From the NCBI RefSeq assembly GCF_029867415.1, contig NC_081181.1, positions 122,279,183-122,343,182 of the forward strand: DNA of 64,000 nt, in the 5' to 3' direction. This stretch comes from Vicia villosa. Lineage: Eukaryota; Streptophyta; Magnoliopsida; Fabales; Fabaceae. The position numbers and the translations under genes are program-made. The notes below the pieces were generated by a model. The model searched no databases, was not told where the DNA came from, and saw only the letters and a program-made list of their open reading frames with translations. Positions 46,913 to 60,189 of this stretch are shown piece after piece (the first letter of the stretch is position 1; each line of letters opens with the position of its first letter).

Positions 46913-47436
46913 TGATGTTTATTTTTTACTGCAGTAGTAACCTGAAAAAGGTAAAGTTAGTTTTCTTTATGCCATGTCATGATGCATGCAATGCGTTTGT
47001 GTGACGGGATTCTCAAAATAAATGAGAACCTCGCATGTTATGTATGCACTTATCGTGATGCTTTATGTATTACGTATGAACGTGTATGCAATTGTATGAA
47101 TATGTTTATGATTTATGATGTATGAATATGATTTATGTTGTCTTGATTGAGAAAATAAATCTCTATGCCTTTGTGATTTTGATGTCTGAACTTGTTTTGA
47201 AGATGCTCAGCTGGGGGTTTATGATTTCTGCTTGGGGATGATCAGTAACTTGATGTTCCCTGATTGGGGATTAGAGATATTAATAAACCATGTTGGAGAA
47301 GAGCAAAGTGTTGGAGAACCGGTAGTGTAAACTCTGTTGGGGAGCCATGTCTTTGTCGGGAGCGTTTATAGATATCTTCTTAATGATTACTCTGTGGGGA
47401 TATGATCTTGTGAACCCGGCTCTGTGGGGAGACATG

Positions 47437-50400
47437 TGTCATACCCCAATTTTTGACCTAAGATACCACCTCATATCATCTGCATATGCATCATTTGCAT
47501 CTCTAACAAATTGCATAGCTTGTGTTTGCTACTTGTGACTCAGCAGGATTTAATCAGGAAATCACTCATCAATACAAGTAACAATCAATTAGGGTTTTGT
47601 TCTCCCTTCATTTCAAATGAATCATCTTCATCAACAATTAACATTTGGTCCTCAGAGATTCATTTCAACAAGCTCAAAGACTTTGAATCGACTGAATTAG
47701 GGTTTTGACTGAAGACAGCATACTCCTGACTTTTGCTCAGAATTTGACCTAATGACTTGGGACATGACCTCAAGGCCCCAAGTACATCACTTTGACCTAA
47801 TCCATTGGCTCATAACATCTTCTGCACAAAGATTGATCAGACAAATCCTCAGATCAGGGTTTTGAACTATCAGGGACTGAAATCAGGGATCACATTTGGG
47901 AAACCCTAAAAACCCCCAGGAAGTCAATCAAAGGTTTCAATCATCCTCAAATAATCCCTATGACAATATCCAATGGAGATTACATCTCAATTCAAGATCC
48001 ACAGTCATCAATTTCATCAGGTCGACAATTAGGGTTTTTGACCTAATTCACTGAACAACTGACTTTTTAATCAGGACATGGTGTCACAACTCAAACCATG
48101 GCTCAATATCCTCTAATGCTTCAATGTGATCCATTCATACCATTCATTTGATGAGGATAGCCTGTTTCATTTGAAATCTCCAGAAACGCGATTCGTCTGA
48201 AAAAGTCAACTGTACAAGATCACCATTGACTTTTGGGGAATTTTGGTCAACCATGACTTTTGAAGTTTTAAATCATCAATATATGATATGAGAAGTCATT
48301 TGATCAAGAAATATCAAGAAAATCAATCAAGGATCAAAAAGTCAAAGTTTGACTTTTCATACTTAGAAATTTTTCTAAGTGTTTTTCATGGTTTTTTCCA
48401 AACTTTGAAAGGGAATTTCTCAAAATTTCACCTACAAACTGAAAAAAACTTCCAACATGAAAGTTGTAGATTTTGATCCAATGAACAACTTTGTCACATA
48501 TAAATTTTTTCCATAAGATCAACCATTTAAGAGATATGGTGCTTCAAAGTTGGTACTTTTTGAAAGTTTCACTTGAAATCTCATTTTCTTCAAAGTTCAT
48601 GGATCTTTTTCACCCACTTCCTTAAGGATCTTGAAGAAACTTTCAACTAAGCTTTTGAAGTGTGTAACATGAGCTTTCCAAAATGTCCAAGAGCATGAAA
48701 AAATATGGAGTGTAGCTATGGTTTTGAATTATGCATTTAGTGATCATTTTCACTTGAATTTTCACCATTTTTCACTAAGTTTCAAGACTACATGACCTAT
48801 AATTCAAGCAATGATGCAAAGAAGCAATGATTGAGAGATATTTTCTGATTTGAAGATCAGAATGGAAGAGGATAGGAAGCTTGGAATTTAACCATGGTTT
48901 AGTAACTTTAACCATTTGCATTTAATGTGAAAGATTCCATTTTATCTCTTAAGCCAAATCATCATTCTTGAAGCAACTTGCAAGAGCTCTTCATTCAGAA
49001 TCCTTGGCCTATAAATAGAGGTTCAAATCATCTTCAAACTCACACCAAAACCTCACAATTATAGGTTTTCTCTCTTCTTTCTTGAATTGCAAGTTTCATA
49101 GTTTTCAAAGAGGTAGAAAACTCAACCTCCAAACCCTTTGAGTTATGGCCAAAGTGATGGTTCTAACATCTCATAAACATCAAATATGATGTGTTTGATC
49201 CACTCACACACCCCAAATCACCCTAAATCTCATAATCACTCTTCAACCACCATGTTTGCATAAAATGAGCCTTAACATATCAATTCTCATACCAGGCCAT
49301 ATCTGTCCAATCTAACCATCCAAACACACTCCATATACTTCATATGAACTGTTCCAACCATTATCCATGATCTGAAACATCAAAATCAGCTAGCTTGATC
49401 CTCACTTGAACCATACTGCAGATCGAGTACCATGGATTGATCAAGAGGTTTTCAAATTGCTCCAGGCATCCAAACATGTTCCATAAGGTCCACTGAAGGT
49501 GTTCAGATCAAGAAACAACAACTGGAACTCTTCATTTGCAGAATTCGATTCTCAGTTTTGCCATTTTTAAGGTAAGTGCTCATGAACTTCAAACTCTATC
49601 ATACATGCATCATAAATGAAAAACTAAGTTACCATCTTGTTTCTGCACCATCACTGAATAATAACCCTCAATCAATTGCATCATATCATGATCATACACG
49701 ATTTCACATTGAATTTCAGTTTTAGGGTTCTTCGTGTTCATCACAAAATTGACCCCCTTAGAGTAAAAATAAATGAATTATAAGACCACCATCATGTTCC
49801 TCGTGAAAAACCGAGTGAGATAGACCCTTTGATTGATCAAAACAACTCAGTTTTCAGAAAATTCAAAATCAAGTTAGGGATGTGTTCTTGGCGCCATTTT
49901 TTTGTTCAGAAATTCAAATAGTTCGTTTTAAAATATAATTAAATGGAAGCGTGTTATTTACAAGCTGCGCGCGCAGCTCAGTTGGCAAGTGTTTTGGTTG
50001 GTAACCTCCAGGTCGTGGGTTCAAACCCTTGTGAGACCAAACCCTCTTTTTTAACACTATTTTCTTTCATTTTCTTTTACAACTTCATTCAATTATTTAA
50101 TACATCAAATTAACTTATTTTTTCTTCATTTTTTAAACACCTCTTATTTAATATATATATTTTGACAATATCAAAAAAAATCACAAAAAAATATTTATTT
50201 GATACATTTTTAATTGGTTTTAAAATGACTTGTTTTTAAGTAATTTTAATACTTTTAAATATTATTTTTCATTTGATTTTCAAATTTAATCACTTGTAAA
50301 TATTTTTTTGAAGCAAACCCTAATCATCTAAATGTTATTTGAAGACAATCTTCTTGTTTATCTTGATTAAATTGATTTCTTTCAAAATTCAAATCGTTTT

Positions 50401-51759
50401 AAAAACGAGCGATCACGATTCTTTTCAAAAACGGTAAACCATTTCTTTTTGATTTTCAAAGGAAACTATTGATTAAATCCTTTTAATTGATCAATTGATT
50501 TTCAAAACGATGTGGGGCCTCTCGAATATTAGAGAGTATAAGTCCCTTTCGTCTTTCTTTGTACAGTTTTTGTTTTAACAGAAAACTTTTTTCCAAATAA
50601 ACTTCCAAACAGTTTTTTTTAACAAACAAATCTTTCAACTCTTTTTTAAACCATCCACCATGTTTTATGAAAATAAAACATGGGCCTCTCGAATATTAGA
50701 GAGTATAAGTCCCTTTCCTTTTTCTTTATACAGTTTTTCTTTGTACAGAAAACTCTTTCAAAACAAATCTTCAAACCGTTTTTTCAAACAACGCGTCTGT
50801 AAATAAACAGTCAACCATGTTTTGTAAATAAAACACGGGCCTCCACGTAGGTATAAGTCCCAAGCCCTTTTGTACATACCCACTCTAGTACATGAAATTA
50901 GGTATTTCATTGTACGCCTTTTGTATATATCTCAATCAATGTGTTTTTTAACTTTGAATAACAAACCAAAAATGAAGGTTTTCTTTAAATCTTCCCAAAA
51001 ATATACCATGGGCCTCCATGTAGGTATAAGTCCCGAGCCCCTTTGTAAATACCTGTTTACATAGCTTTGAATAAACTCAAATGGACCTCTCCTCGAGTGT
51101 GAGTCCCGAGCCCTGTGTATACAAATGGATCATGCTTACAGGTATATTTCCTTCATAAACTCCATTATATACACACACTTTGTCATATATGTATAACTGT
51201 TCATATTTGTTCATGTACTTGTTAATGTTTGTTCATACTTGTTCATACTTGTGATTGTTATATATGCTTGTTCAACTTAGTACAACACTAGGTTCCCCAT
51301 AGCCTCCTATTGGGCTTCGTGCAAAGAATCTCCACTAGTTTAGGTTATGACATAGAGTATGGTTTCTCGGTGAAATCGCTCTAAGAGCTCAAACCAACTA
51401 TACCATGCCTCCCCTTGGGCTTTGTACAAACGAGTGACCCTCCCATAGCCTCCTCTTGGGCTTACAATGCAAGGACCCCGGATTGTCCCTCCCATAGCCT
51501 CCTCTTGGGCTTACAATGCAAGGACCCTCGGATAGCCTCCTCTTGGGCTTCGTACAAGGACCCACGGGCTTCTTATAAGCATCCCCAATATCCAAATCAA
51601 ATACCCTAGGAGATTAGACATTTTTCATCTCTATGCTAGGAGTATCTCTTATATATCATCACAAACAATCAATCAATCAAACTTCTTTTTGCCACAAGGC
51701 TGGCTAATCAATCCAACTTTCTTTTTGCCACAAGGCTGGCTAATCAATCAAACCGTTTT
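47437..51759 (+). repeat. 5' LTR of the nested element, truncated by the gap
   Basis: It aligns without gaps to 53358-57680 at an offset of 5921 bp. The last 823 bp of the LTR (counterpart 57681-58503) are missing. TATAAATA is at 49010-49017. It holds a tRNA-like segment and arrays of gggcctctcgaatattagag (50515, 50692) and catagcctcctcttgggct (51400-51550) words. Confidence 0.94.
49969..50039 (+). other. tRNA-like sequence (Thr-GGT-like) in the 5' LTR
   Basis: 71 nt with an A-box-like GCGCAGCTCAGTTGGCAAG, an anticodon-arm-like GGTTGGTAACC whose loop would read GGT, and an excellent B box GGGTTCAAACCC. A T-run (ctcttttttt) follows, like a pol III stop. Acceptor-stem pairing is poor, so it is likely a tRNA-derived relic. 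Confidence 0.55.
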
Positions 51760-51859
51760 NNNNNNNNNNNNNNNNNNNNNNNNNNNNNNNNNNNNNNNNN
51801 NNNNNNNNNNNNNNNNNNNNNNNNNNNNNNNNNNNNNNNNNNNNNNNNNNNNNNNNNNN
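51760..51859. other. Assembly gap (100 N)
   Basis: The round number suggests a placeholder, not a measured gap. It falls where the 5' LTR of the nested element must continue for at least 823 bp, followed by its primer-binding site. Confidence 0.98.
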
Positions 51860-53357
51860 CATCAGCAGTCGTCTCCATAGGACAAACAAAAAGGATTCTC
51901 CCGAAAAAAATTGTTGAGACAACGGTATTCTTGTCCCAGAAAAGAATTCTTGAAGCAATTACCCCTCGAGGTAAAGAAGCTCTTCTATCCCCAGTGAAGA
52001 AGGTCTTTTATCCCCAATGAAGAAGATCTCCAATCTCCAGTGAAGAGGTTCTTTCATCTCAATGAGAAAAGATGCTCATCTTCCCCAGAGAAGTTTAAAG
52101 CACGCAACACCATTCATCACCTGTGTTATCTACACCGTGTTGAAAAACATTTGCCAAGTATCTGGTTGTATTGCGACGTTGGTCCTTCTCCAGTATATAC
52201 TTCTTTGTCTGTCAGTATTGTCAGCATGCATGCGACATTCATGACATTCATTATTCATACATATTTGCATCATTTATGCATTCTTGCATTTTTCATGTTT
52301 GCTTAAAAAATCACTTGTTCAGGATATATCTATCCTCGAAAGAAAAAAAGAAGAGAAAAAAAAAAAAAGAAACAAATATGGGCGTGTCATCTCTCCAAGT
52401 AGGTTGTCACCCATAAGCAGAAAGAACATTTTGTTTCTCCAGTTCCCCACTGAGATCATTCCTTGTGGAAGAAGGTTGCTTTAGTTTCTCCTCTCCAAAA
52501 CAAAGGAGAAAATCCCCATTCGAGTTCATTCCTCATGGGTACAAAGTCTTGATTGGCTGTTTCTTTCCAATTCATTCGTGGTTAGAACCTTGTCTTTACC
52601 AGAGATTCAAATTCCGATTCCCCAAACAGAGTCGTGAAAAACAGACAATAAGCAATAGCCTCATCCTCTGAGCAGCTTATGTCTCTTTCAAAAGCTTTTT
52701 CCTCTCAAGGAAATCAATCATGAAGACCACTTGACAATCAGGGCCTTATTACTGTTCACAAGGCTGAATAACCAGTAATTCCCCTAAGCAAAGTCTCCAG
52801 AATCATTTTATCACTTGGCTGATAATTGATCATGTCTTCAAAACCACTATCACAAGGCTGGTAGTCGGTAACCTTTTGTTCTGGTTATATTATTAAACAT
52901 GTCTATCCCAATGCTGATAGTCGATAATATTAACCGAACCTTTGAAACTCTTTTTACCTTGTCAAGTCTATCACCATGCTGATAGTCGGTAATACAGTTT
53001 CATACCTTTCACCTTCGCATTATTAAACAAGTCTATCCCTGTGATGATAGTCGGTAATGTCGATAGGTAAGCTTTTCTTACAAAGCTATCATTCCCCGGT
53101 GGAGCATACACTTGCTTTCCCGAAAAGACAAAACGGATTCTCTTCCTAAAACGAATTGAGACATCCTTCCCGATCTCTTTTCCCCAGCGGAGTCAGTTCT
53201 TGATATCCCCTCGGTAAAGATATCCTTGCATCATTCGCAATTTTGGTATCTTAGGTCCAAAATTCGCGTCTTCTGATATTTAAGTCTCTTCCACCCTATC
53301 AAAACGAAGATTTTCAATCTTCATGTCTCAGGTTGAAGAAACTTAAATAGGGGCATC
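51860..53357 (+). other. 3' interior of the nested element
   Basis: Non-coding. Repeated words include tccccagtgaagaaggt (51985-52040) and an array of about 70-bp units with ccatgctgatagtcggtaat (52840-53060). It ends with the purine tract AATAGGGGCATC abutting the 3' LTR. Confidence 0.75.
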
Positions 53358-56300
53358 TGTCATACCCCAATTTTTGACCTAAGATACCACCTCATATCAT
53401 CTGCATATGCATCATTTGCATCTCTAACAAATTGCATAGCTTGTGTTTGCTACTTGTGACTCAGCAGGATTTAATCAGGAAATCACTCATCAATACAAGT
53501 AACAATCAATTAGGGTTTTGTTCTCCCTTCATTTCAAATGAATCATCTTCATCAACAATTAACATTTGGTCCTCAGAGATTCATTTCAACAAGCTCAAAG
53601 ACTTTGAATCGACTGAATTAGGGTTTTGACTGAAGACAGCATACTCCTGACTTTTGCTCAGAATTTGACCTAATGACTTGGGACATGACCTCAAGGCCCC
53701 AAGTACATCACTTTGACCTAATCCATTGGCTCATAACATCTTCTGCACAAAGATTGATCAGACAAATCCTCAGATCAGGGTTTTGAACTATCAGGGACTG
53801 AAATCAGGGATCACATTTGGGAAACCCTAAAAACCCCCAGGAAGTCAATCAAAGGTTTCAATCATCCTCAAATAATCCCTATGACAATATCCAATGGAGA
53901 TTACATCTCAATTCAAGATCCACAGTCATCAATTTCATCAGGTCGACAATTAGGGTTTTTGACCTAATTCACTGAACAACTGACTTTTTAATCAGGACAT
54001 GGTGTCACAACTCAAACCATGGCTCAATATCCTCTAATGCTTCAATGTGATCCATTCATACCATTCATTTGATGAGGATAGCCTGTTTCATTTGAAATCT
54101 CCAGAAACGCGATTCGTCTGAAAAAGTCAACTGTACAAGATCACCATTGACTTTTGGGGAATTTTGGTCAACCATGACTTTTGAAGTTTTAAATCATCAA
54201 TATATGATATGAGAAGTCATTTGATCAAGAAAAATCAAGAAAATCAATCAAGGATCAAAAAGTCAAAGTTTGACTTTTCATACTTAGAAATTTTTCTAAG
54301 TGTTTTTCATGGTTTTTTCCAAACTTTGAAAGGGAATTTCTCAAAATTTCACCTACAAACTGAAAAAAACTTCCAACATAAAAGTTGTAGATTTTGATCC
54401 AATGAACAACTTTGTCACATATAAATTTTTTCCATAAGATCAACCATTTAAGAGATATGGTGCTTCAAAGTTGGTACTTTTTGAAAGTTTCACTTGAAAT
54501 CTCATTTTCTTCAAAGTTCATGGATCTTTTTCACCCACTTCCTTAAGGATCTTGAAGAAACTTTCAACTAAGCTTTTGAAGTGTGTAACATGAGCTTTCC
54601 AAAATGTCCAAGAGCATGAAAAAATACGGAGTGTAGCTATGGTTTTGAATTATGCATTTAGTGATCATTTTCACTTGAATTTTCACCATTTTTCACTAAG
54701 TTTCAAGACTACATGACCTATAATTCAAGCAATGATGCAAAGAAGCAATGATTGAGAGATATTTTCTGATTTGAAGATCAGAATGGAAGAGGATAGGAAG
54801 CTTGGAATTTAACCATGGTTTAGTAACTTTAACCATTTGCATTTAATGTGAAAGATTCCATTTTATCTCTTAAGCCAAATCATCATTCTTGAAGCAACTT
54901 GCAAGAGCTCTTCATTCAGAATCCTTGGCCTATAAATAGAGGTTCAAATCATCTTCAAACTCACACCAAAACCTCACAATTATAGGTTTTCTCTCTTCTT
55001 TCTTGAATTGCAAGTTTCATAGTTTTCAAAGAGGTAGAAAACTCAACCTCCAAACCCTTTGAGTTATGGCCAAAGTGATGGTTCTAACATCTCATAAACA
55101 TCAAATATGATGTGTTTGATCCACTCACATACCCCAAATCACCCTAAATCTCATAATCACTCTTCAACCACCATGTTTGCATAAAATGAGCCTTAACATA
55201 TCAATTCTCATACCAGGCCATATCTGTCCAATCTAACCATCCAAACACACTCCATATACTTCATATGAACTGTTCCAACCATTATCCATGATCTGAAACA
55301 TCAAAATCAGCTAGCTTGATCCTCACTTGAACCATACTGCAGATCGAGTACCATGGATTGATCAAGAGGTTTTCAAATTGCTCCAGGCATCCAAACATGT
55401 TCCATAAGGTCCACTGAAGGTGTTCAGATCAAGAAACAACAACTGGAACTCTTCATTTGCAGAATTCGATTCTCAGTTTTGCCATTTTTAAGGTAAGTGC
55501 TCATGAACTTCAAACTCTATCATACATGCATCATAAATGAAAAACTAAGTTACCATCTTGTTTCTGCACCATCACTGAATAATAACCCTCAATCAATTGC
55601 ATCATATCATGATCATACACGATTTCACATTGAATTTCAGTTTTAGGGTTCTTCGTGTTCATCACAAAATTGACCCCCTTAGAGTAAAAATAAATGAATT
55701 ATAAGACCACCATCATGTTCCTCGTGAAAAACCGAGTGAGATAGACCCTTTGATTGATCAAAACAACTCAGTTTTCAGAAAATTCAAAATCAAGTTAGGG
55801 ATGTGTTCTTGGCGCCATTTTTTTGTTCAGAAATTCAAATAGTTCGTTTTAAAATATAATTAAATGGAAGCGTGTTATTTACAAGCTGCGCGCGCAGCTC
55901 AGTTGGCAAGTGTTTTGGTTGGTAACCTCCAGGTCGTGGGTTCAAACCCTTGTGAGACCAAACCCTCTTTTTTAACACTATTTTCTTTCATTTTCTTTTA
56001 CAACTTCATTCAATTATTTAATACATCAAATTAACTTATTTTTTCTTCATTTTTTAAACACCTCTTATTTAATATATATATTTTGACAATATCAAAAAAA
56101 ATCACAAAAAAATATTTATTTGATACATTTTTAATTGGTTTTAAAATGACTTGTTTTTAAGTAATTTTAATACTTTTAAATATTATTTTTCATTTGATTT
56201 TCAAATTTAATCACTTGTAAATATTTTTTTGAAGCAAACCCTAATCATCTAAATGTTATTTGAAGACAATCTTCTTGTTTATCTTGATTAAATTGATTTC

Positions 56301-58503
56301 TTTCAAAATTCAAATCGTTTTAAAAACGAGCGATCACGATTCTTTTCAAAAACGGTAAACCATTTCTTTTTGATTTTCAAAGGAAACTATTGATTAAATC
56401 CTTTTAATTGATCAATTGATTTTCAAAACGATGTGGGGCCTCTCGAATATTAGAGAGTATAAGTCCCTTTCGTCTTTCTTTGTACAGTTTTTGTTTTAAC
56501 AGAAAACTTTTTTCCAAATAAACTTCCAAACAGTTTTTTTTAACAAACAAATCTTTCAACTCTTTTTTAAACCATCCACCATGTTTTATGAAAATAAAAC
56601 ATGGGCCTCTCGAATATTAGAGAGTATAAGTCCCTTTCCTTTTTCTTTATACAGTTTTTCTTTGTACAGAAAACTCTTTCAAAACAAATCTTCAAACCGT
56701 TTTTTCAAACAACGCGTCTGTAAATAAACAGTCAACCATGTTTTGTAAATAAAACACGGGCCTCCACGTAGGTATAAGTCCCAAGCCCTTTTGTACATAC
56801 CCACTCTAGTACATGAAATTAGGTATTTCATTGTACGCCTTTTGTATATATCTCAATCAATGTGTTTTTTAACTTTGAATAACAAACCAAAAATGAAGGT
56901 TTTCTTTAAATCTTCCCAAAAATATACCATGGGCCTCCATGTAGGTATAAGTCCCGAGCCCCTTTGTAAATACCTGTTTACATAGCTTTGAATAAACTCA
57001 AATGGACCTCTCCTCGAGTGTGAGTCCCGAGCCCTGTGTATACAAATGGATCATGCTTACAGGTATATTTCCTTCATAAACTCCATTATATACACACACT
57101 TTGTCATATATGTATAACTGTTCATATTTGTTCATGTACTTGTTAATGTTTGTTCATACTTGTTCATACTTGTGATTGTTATATATGCTTGTTCAACTTA
57201 GTACAACACTAGGTTCCCCATAGCCTCCTATTGGGCTTCGTGCAAAGAATCTCCACTAGTTTAGGTTAGGACATAGAGTATGGTTTCTCGGTGAAATCGC
57301 TCTAAGAGCTCAAACCAACTATACCATGCCTCCCCTTGGGCTTTGTACAAACGAGTGACCCTCCCATAGCCTCCTCTTGGGCTTACAATGCAAGGACCCC
57401 GGATTGTCCCTCCCATAGCCTCCTCTTGGGCTTACAATGCAAGGACCCTCGGATAGCCTCCTCTTGGGCTTCGTACAAGGACCCACGGGCTTCTTATAAG
57501 CATCCCCAATATCCAAATCAAATACCCTAGGAGATTAGACATTTTTCATCTCTATGCTAGGAGTATCTCTTATATATCATCACAAACAATCAATCAATCA
57601 AACTTCTTTTTGCCACAAGGCTGGCTAATCAATCCAACTTTCTTTTTGCCACAAGGCTGGCTAATCAATCAAACCGTTTTACCACCATACTGGATGATTA
57701 ATCAAAGTTTTTGTCACAAGGCTGACTTCATTGAAACTTTTTCCACAAGGCTGGCTGATTAATCAAAGTTTTTGTCACAAGGCTGACTTCATTGAAACTT
57801 TTGCCACAAGGCTGGTTAAACAAAAACATCTTTATCATTCTAAGCACCCTAAGTGGCATGGCCCCGGGCTTATAATGAAAAGATTTTTAAACAAAATCAA
57901 ACAGATGTATGTGATGATATAGATTAGATACATCTAGCATTTAGACGACATTTGTCTATTTTTCTTTGCTTCCACTAGCATAAGTGGGAACTACGATTGC
58001 TCTGACTTTCTCAACATCCCTTTGAGAATACGTAGGCACAAGGTCGATCCTTGGCGAGCAAAACAAAACAAAAAAAAACCATTCAAACCTTAGCACCCGT
58101 AGACCCCGAGCTACAGATGCTCTGATTCCCTCTAAGGGATATGTATGCAGAGGATCGCGATGATCTTTGCGAGCATAATCAAACAAACACCTTAGGTCCC
58201 ACCTATTTCACAAGAACCTCCACCACAACAAGAATGGAATAAAACATAACAAAGAAACCTATAGAGTACTATAGATACGTTGGGTGCTAATACCTTCCCT
58301 TCGTATAACCAACCCTCTTACCCAAAGATCTCTCCCCCCACTTTTAGGTTATTGCAGCTTTTTTCCTTTTCCTCCTTTGGAAATAATAAAAAGTTTGGTC
58401 GGTACAAAAGAAAAATCATTTTTTTGAGCACTCGAGCCCAAAGAAGGCATCAGGTGTCTCATCCACAAAAAAGAGGAAACAAAACGATTTTTCGCCCGCG
58501 ACA
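53358..58503 (+). repeat. 3' LTR of the nested element, complete
   Basis: 5146 bp, from TGTCATACCCC to CCCGCGACA. TATAAATA is at 54931-54938. The last 0.9 kb has caaggctggctgattaatca repeats (57610-57815) and the ggtgctaataccttccc word seen in related form near the Ogre LTR end. Confidence 0.95.
55890..55960 (+). other. tRNA-like sequence (Thr-GGT-like) in the 3' LTR
   Basis: Identical to 49969-50039 at the LTR offset, including the B box and the following T-run. Confidence 0.55.
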
Positions 58504-60189
58504 ACATGGGTGTCTTGAAAGCTGCCCCCAGTATTATAGTAACTACCATTATTGATCAGTGATCAAGATGTCAAACTGAACTTGCATAGATTTGCCCCTG
58601 CTAGTAGGGACTTTGGAAAGATTCGCCTCGCGAGGACTTTATGAGATGTGCACTATGGGCGTCATACCCCTAGTAAACATAGGCCCAGGACAATGCCCCA
58701 TGTTGATTGGAAAATAACTTCAGATTTACTTGGATGCATGCCCCTGATTGTTTTTGACATCCTTGAGAGATTTCTCGGAATATTGACTTGATTGCCCCAG
58801 ATTGATTGGGAAAACGTGTCGTGCCCCTTGTATTGCTTCTGAAGTGGTCTTGTCTGTCGGGATGACTTTCAGTCATTAGTTGTACCCTGTGCAAGTTCTT
58901 TCTGATGCTAACATTTGAGATTATGTAGCAAAATATGTTTAATAATGAATTCATGAGATGCAATGCATACGTCTGTCTTGAGTCTTTGGAAAACATTAAA
59001 ACAAAAGGTGTAAAAGCATGATATTTGTAAAAACATGCTATTCGTAATAATGTGATGTTTATAAAAACAGGATATCAACTTAATGTTTGTAGTAAACCTT
59101 AAGGAGTCGGGATACCTTTTTGGTGACAGTATGCTTTTGAACTAACCATGCTTCAATTAGGACTTTCAAGGGTTGTAACGTGGCTTGGTTCACGGTTTAA
59201 GAAACAAAGGATAAAGGCTCAAAATTTGATTGTACCCACCCCTCTTCGTGATGATCTTCAATCCTAAGCTTAGTTGACTCAGCTTATGCATTCAGGTTCC
59301 AAGAGACCTTTGGATTTGCACCTTTGATAATGATGATGGTTCACAAGCGGAGAGAACTTTTGAGATGGCGGTCACTTCTTCCTTTTGGTAGTCACAACTT
59401 TGAGTTGTTCAAGAATTTATTGACTTCTTTTTTCATCTTTTTGATATCCCTAACTTTTGCCTGAACTGTCTCTTTTGAGCTTACAGTCAGCGGGATGCCT
59501 TGATTTTTGCCTAAGTCATCTTTTTGATGTTGATTTAGCAGGCTTTTCTTTGTATATACGTTTTGTCATCATTCTTTTTCTTTTTGAAAGGTTATTGACT
59601 GCCTTGTTTGATGATTAATGAACCATCATTGTCTTTTGATTGGCATCTCCAACACTTCTTTGATGTGTGCGGATGAACGCTTGTGATTGAAACCTTTGAA
59701 AGGTGTACTGAATGATTCTCTTAAAATAGAATGCACAGCCAAATTAACTGAGAACTACCCTGCCCCAGGTTATGATTAAGGGTTTTAATTAATACAAGAA
59801 AGAAACTTCTACTTATTAGGCTCAAAGGGGTTGACGAGGGATTAACATCCTTATATCTCCACTGTTTAGGAATTGAAACAATGCCTGTACATCGTCAGCA
59901 TAGTCCGTTCGAAAGCATATTGTGTGAGGTTGCGGTATCGTTTTCGTCATCCTCCCTCAAAAGGTATACAACTTTAGCAGGACTTGAGTATCACAAAAAC
60001 ATATGCAGAATAAAGACATAATTTAAAATGAGTGATAACGAAATAATTTATTCAAGACAATTATATGCAATGCACTGATGATGATTATTAAAACAGATAA
60101 TGTCTATCATAATTTGAATGTTTAAACAAACAGAATAGAAATTGCACATGAAAGTAAATCTAAAGATCTAAAGTTCATCCACTATGACA
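58504..60189 (-). other. Ogre interior between nested insertion and gag
   Basis: Joined across the nested element, ctctgtggggag continues into acatgggtgtcttgaaagctg. No coding similarity was found. This is where protease and pol would lie in a complete Ogre. Confidence 0.7.

Larger units (their letters stand above)
45190..47436 (-). other. 3' interior of Ogre, non-coding, with three minisatellites
   Basis: No protein family was seen. Besides the three arrays listed separately, the stretch 47180-47430 has repeated ctctgtggggag and ttggggat words, and 46380-46500 and 46980-47130 share gatgcatg/atgtatgaat words. Confidence 0.7.
47437..58503 (+). mobile_element. Nested Ogre-like LTR retrotransposon with assembly gap
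   Basis: The target duplication ACATG (47432-47436 and 58504-58508) and LTRs starting TGTCATACCCCAATTTTTG define it. The 3' LTR is complete (53358-58503, 5146 bp); the 5' LTR runs from 47437 into the gap at 51760. Only 1.5 kb of interior (51860-53357) is present, ending in a purine tract. No gag or pol is visible; they may be in the gap or absent. About five substitutions separate the LTRs over 4.3 kb, so it is very young, and younger than its Ogre host. Confidence 0.92.

Noticed and set aside
51689..51958. Open frames running through the N gap
   Set aside because: They exist only because N codons are read as X.
47511..57530. Pairs of short frames at 5921-bp spacing
   Set aside because: They are the same LTR sequence seen twice; none resembles a protein family.
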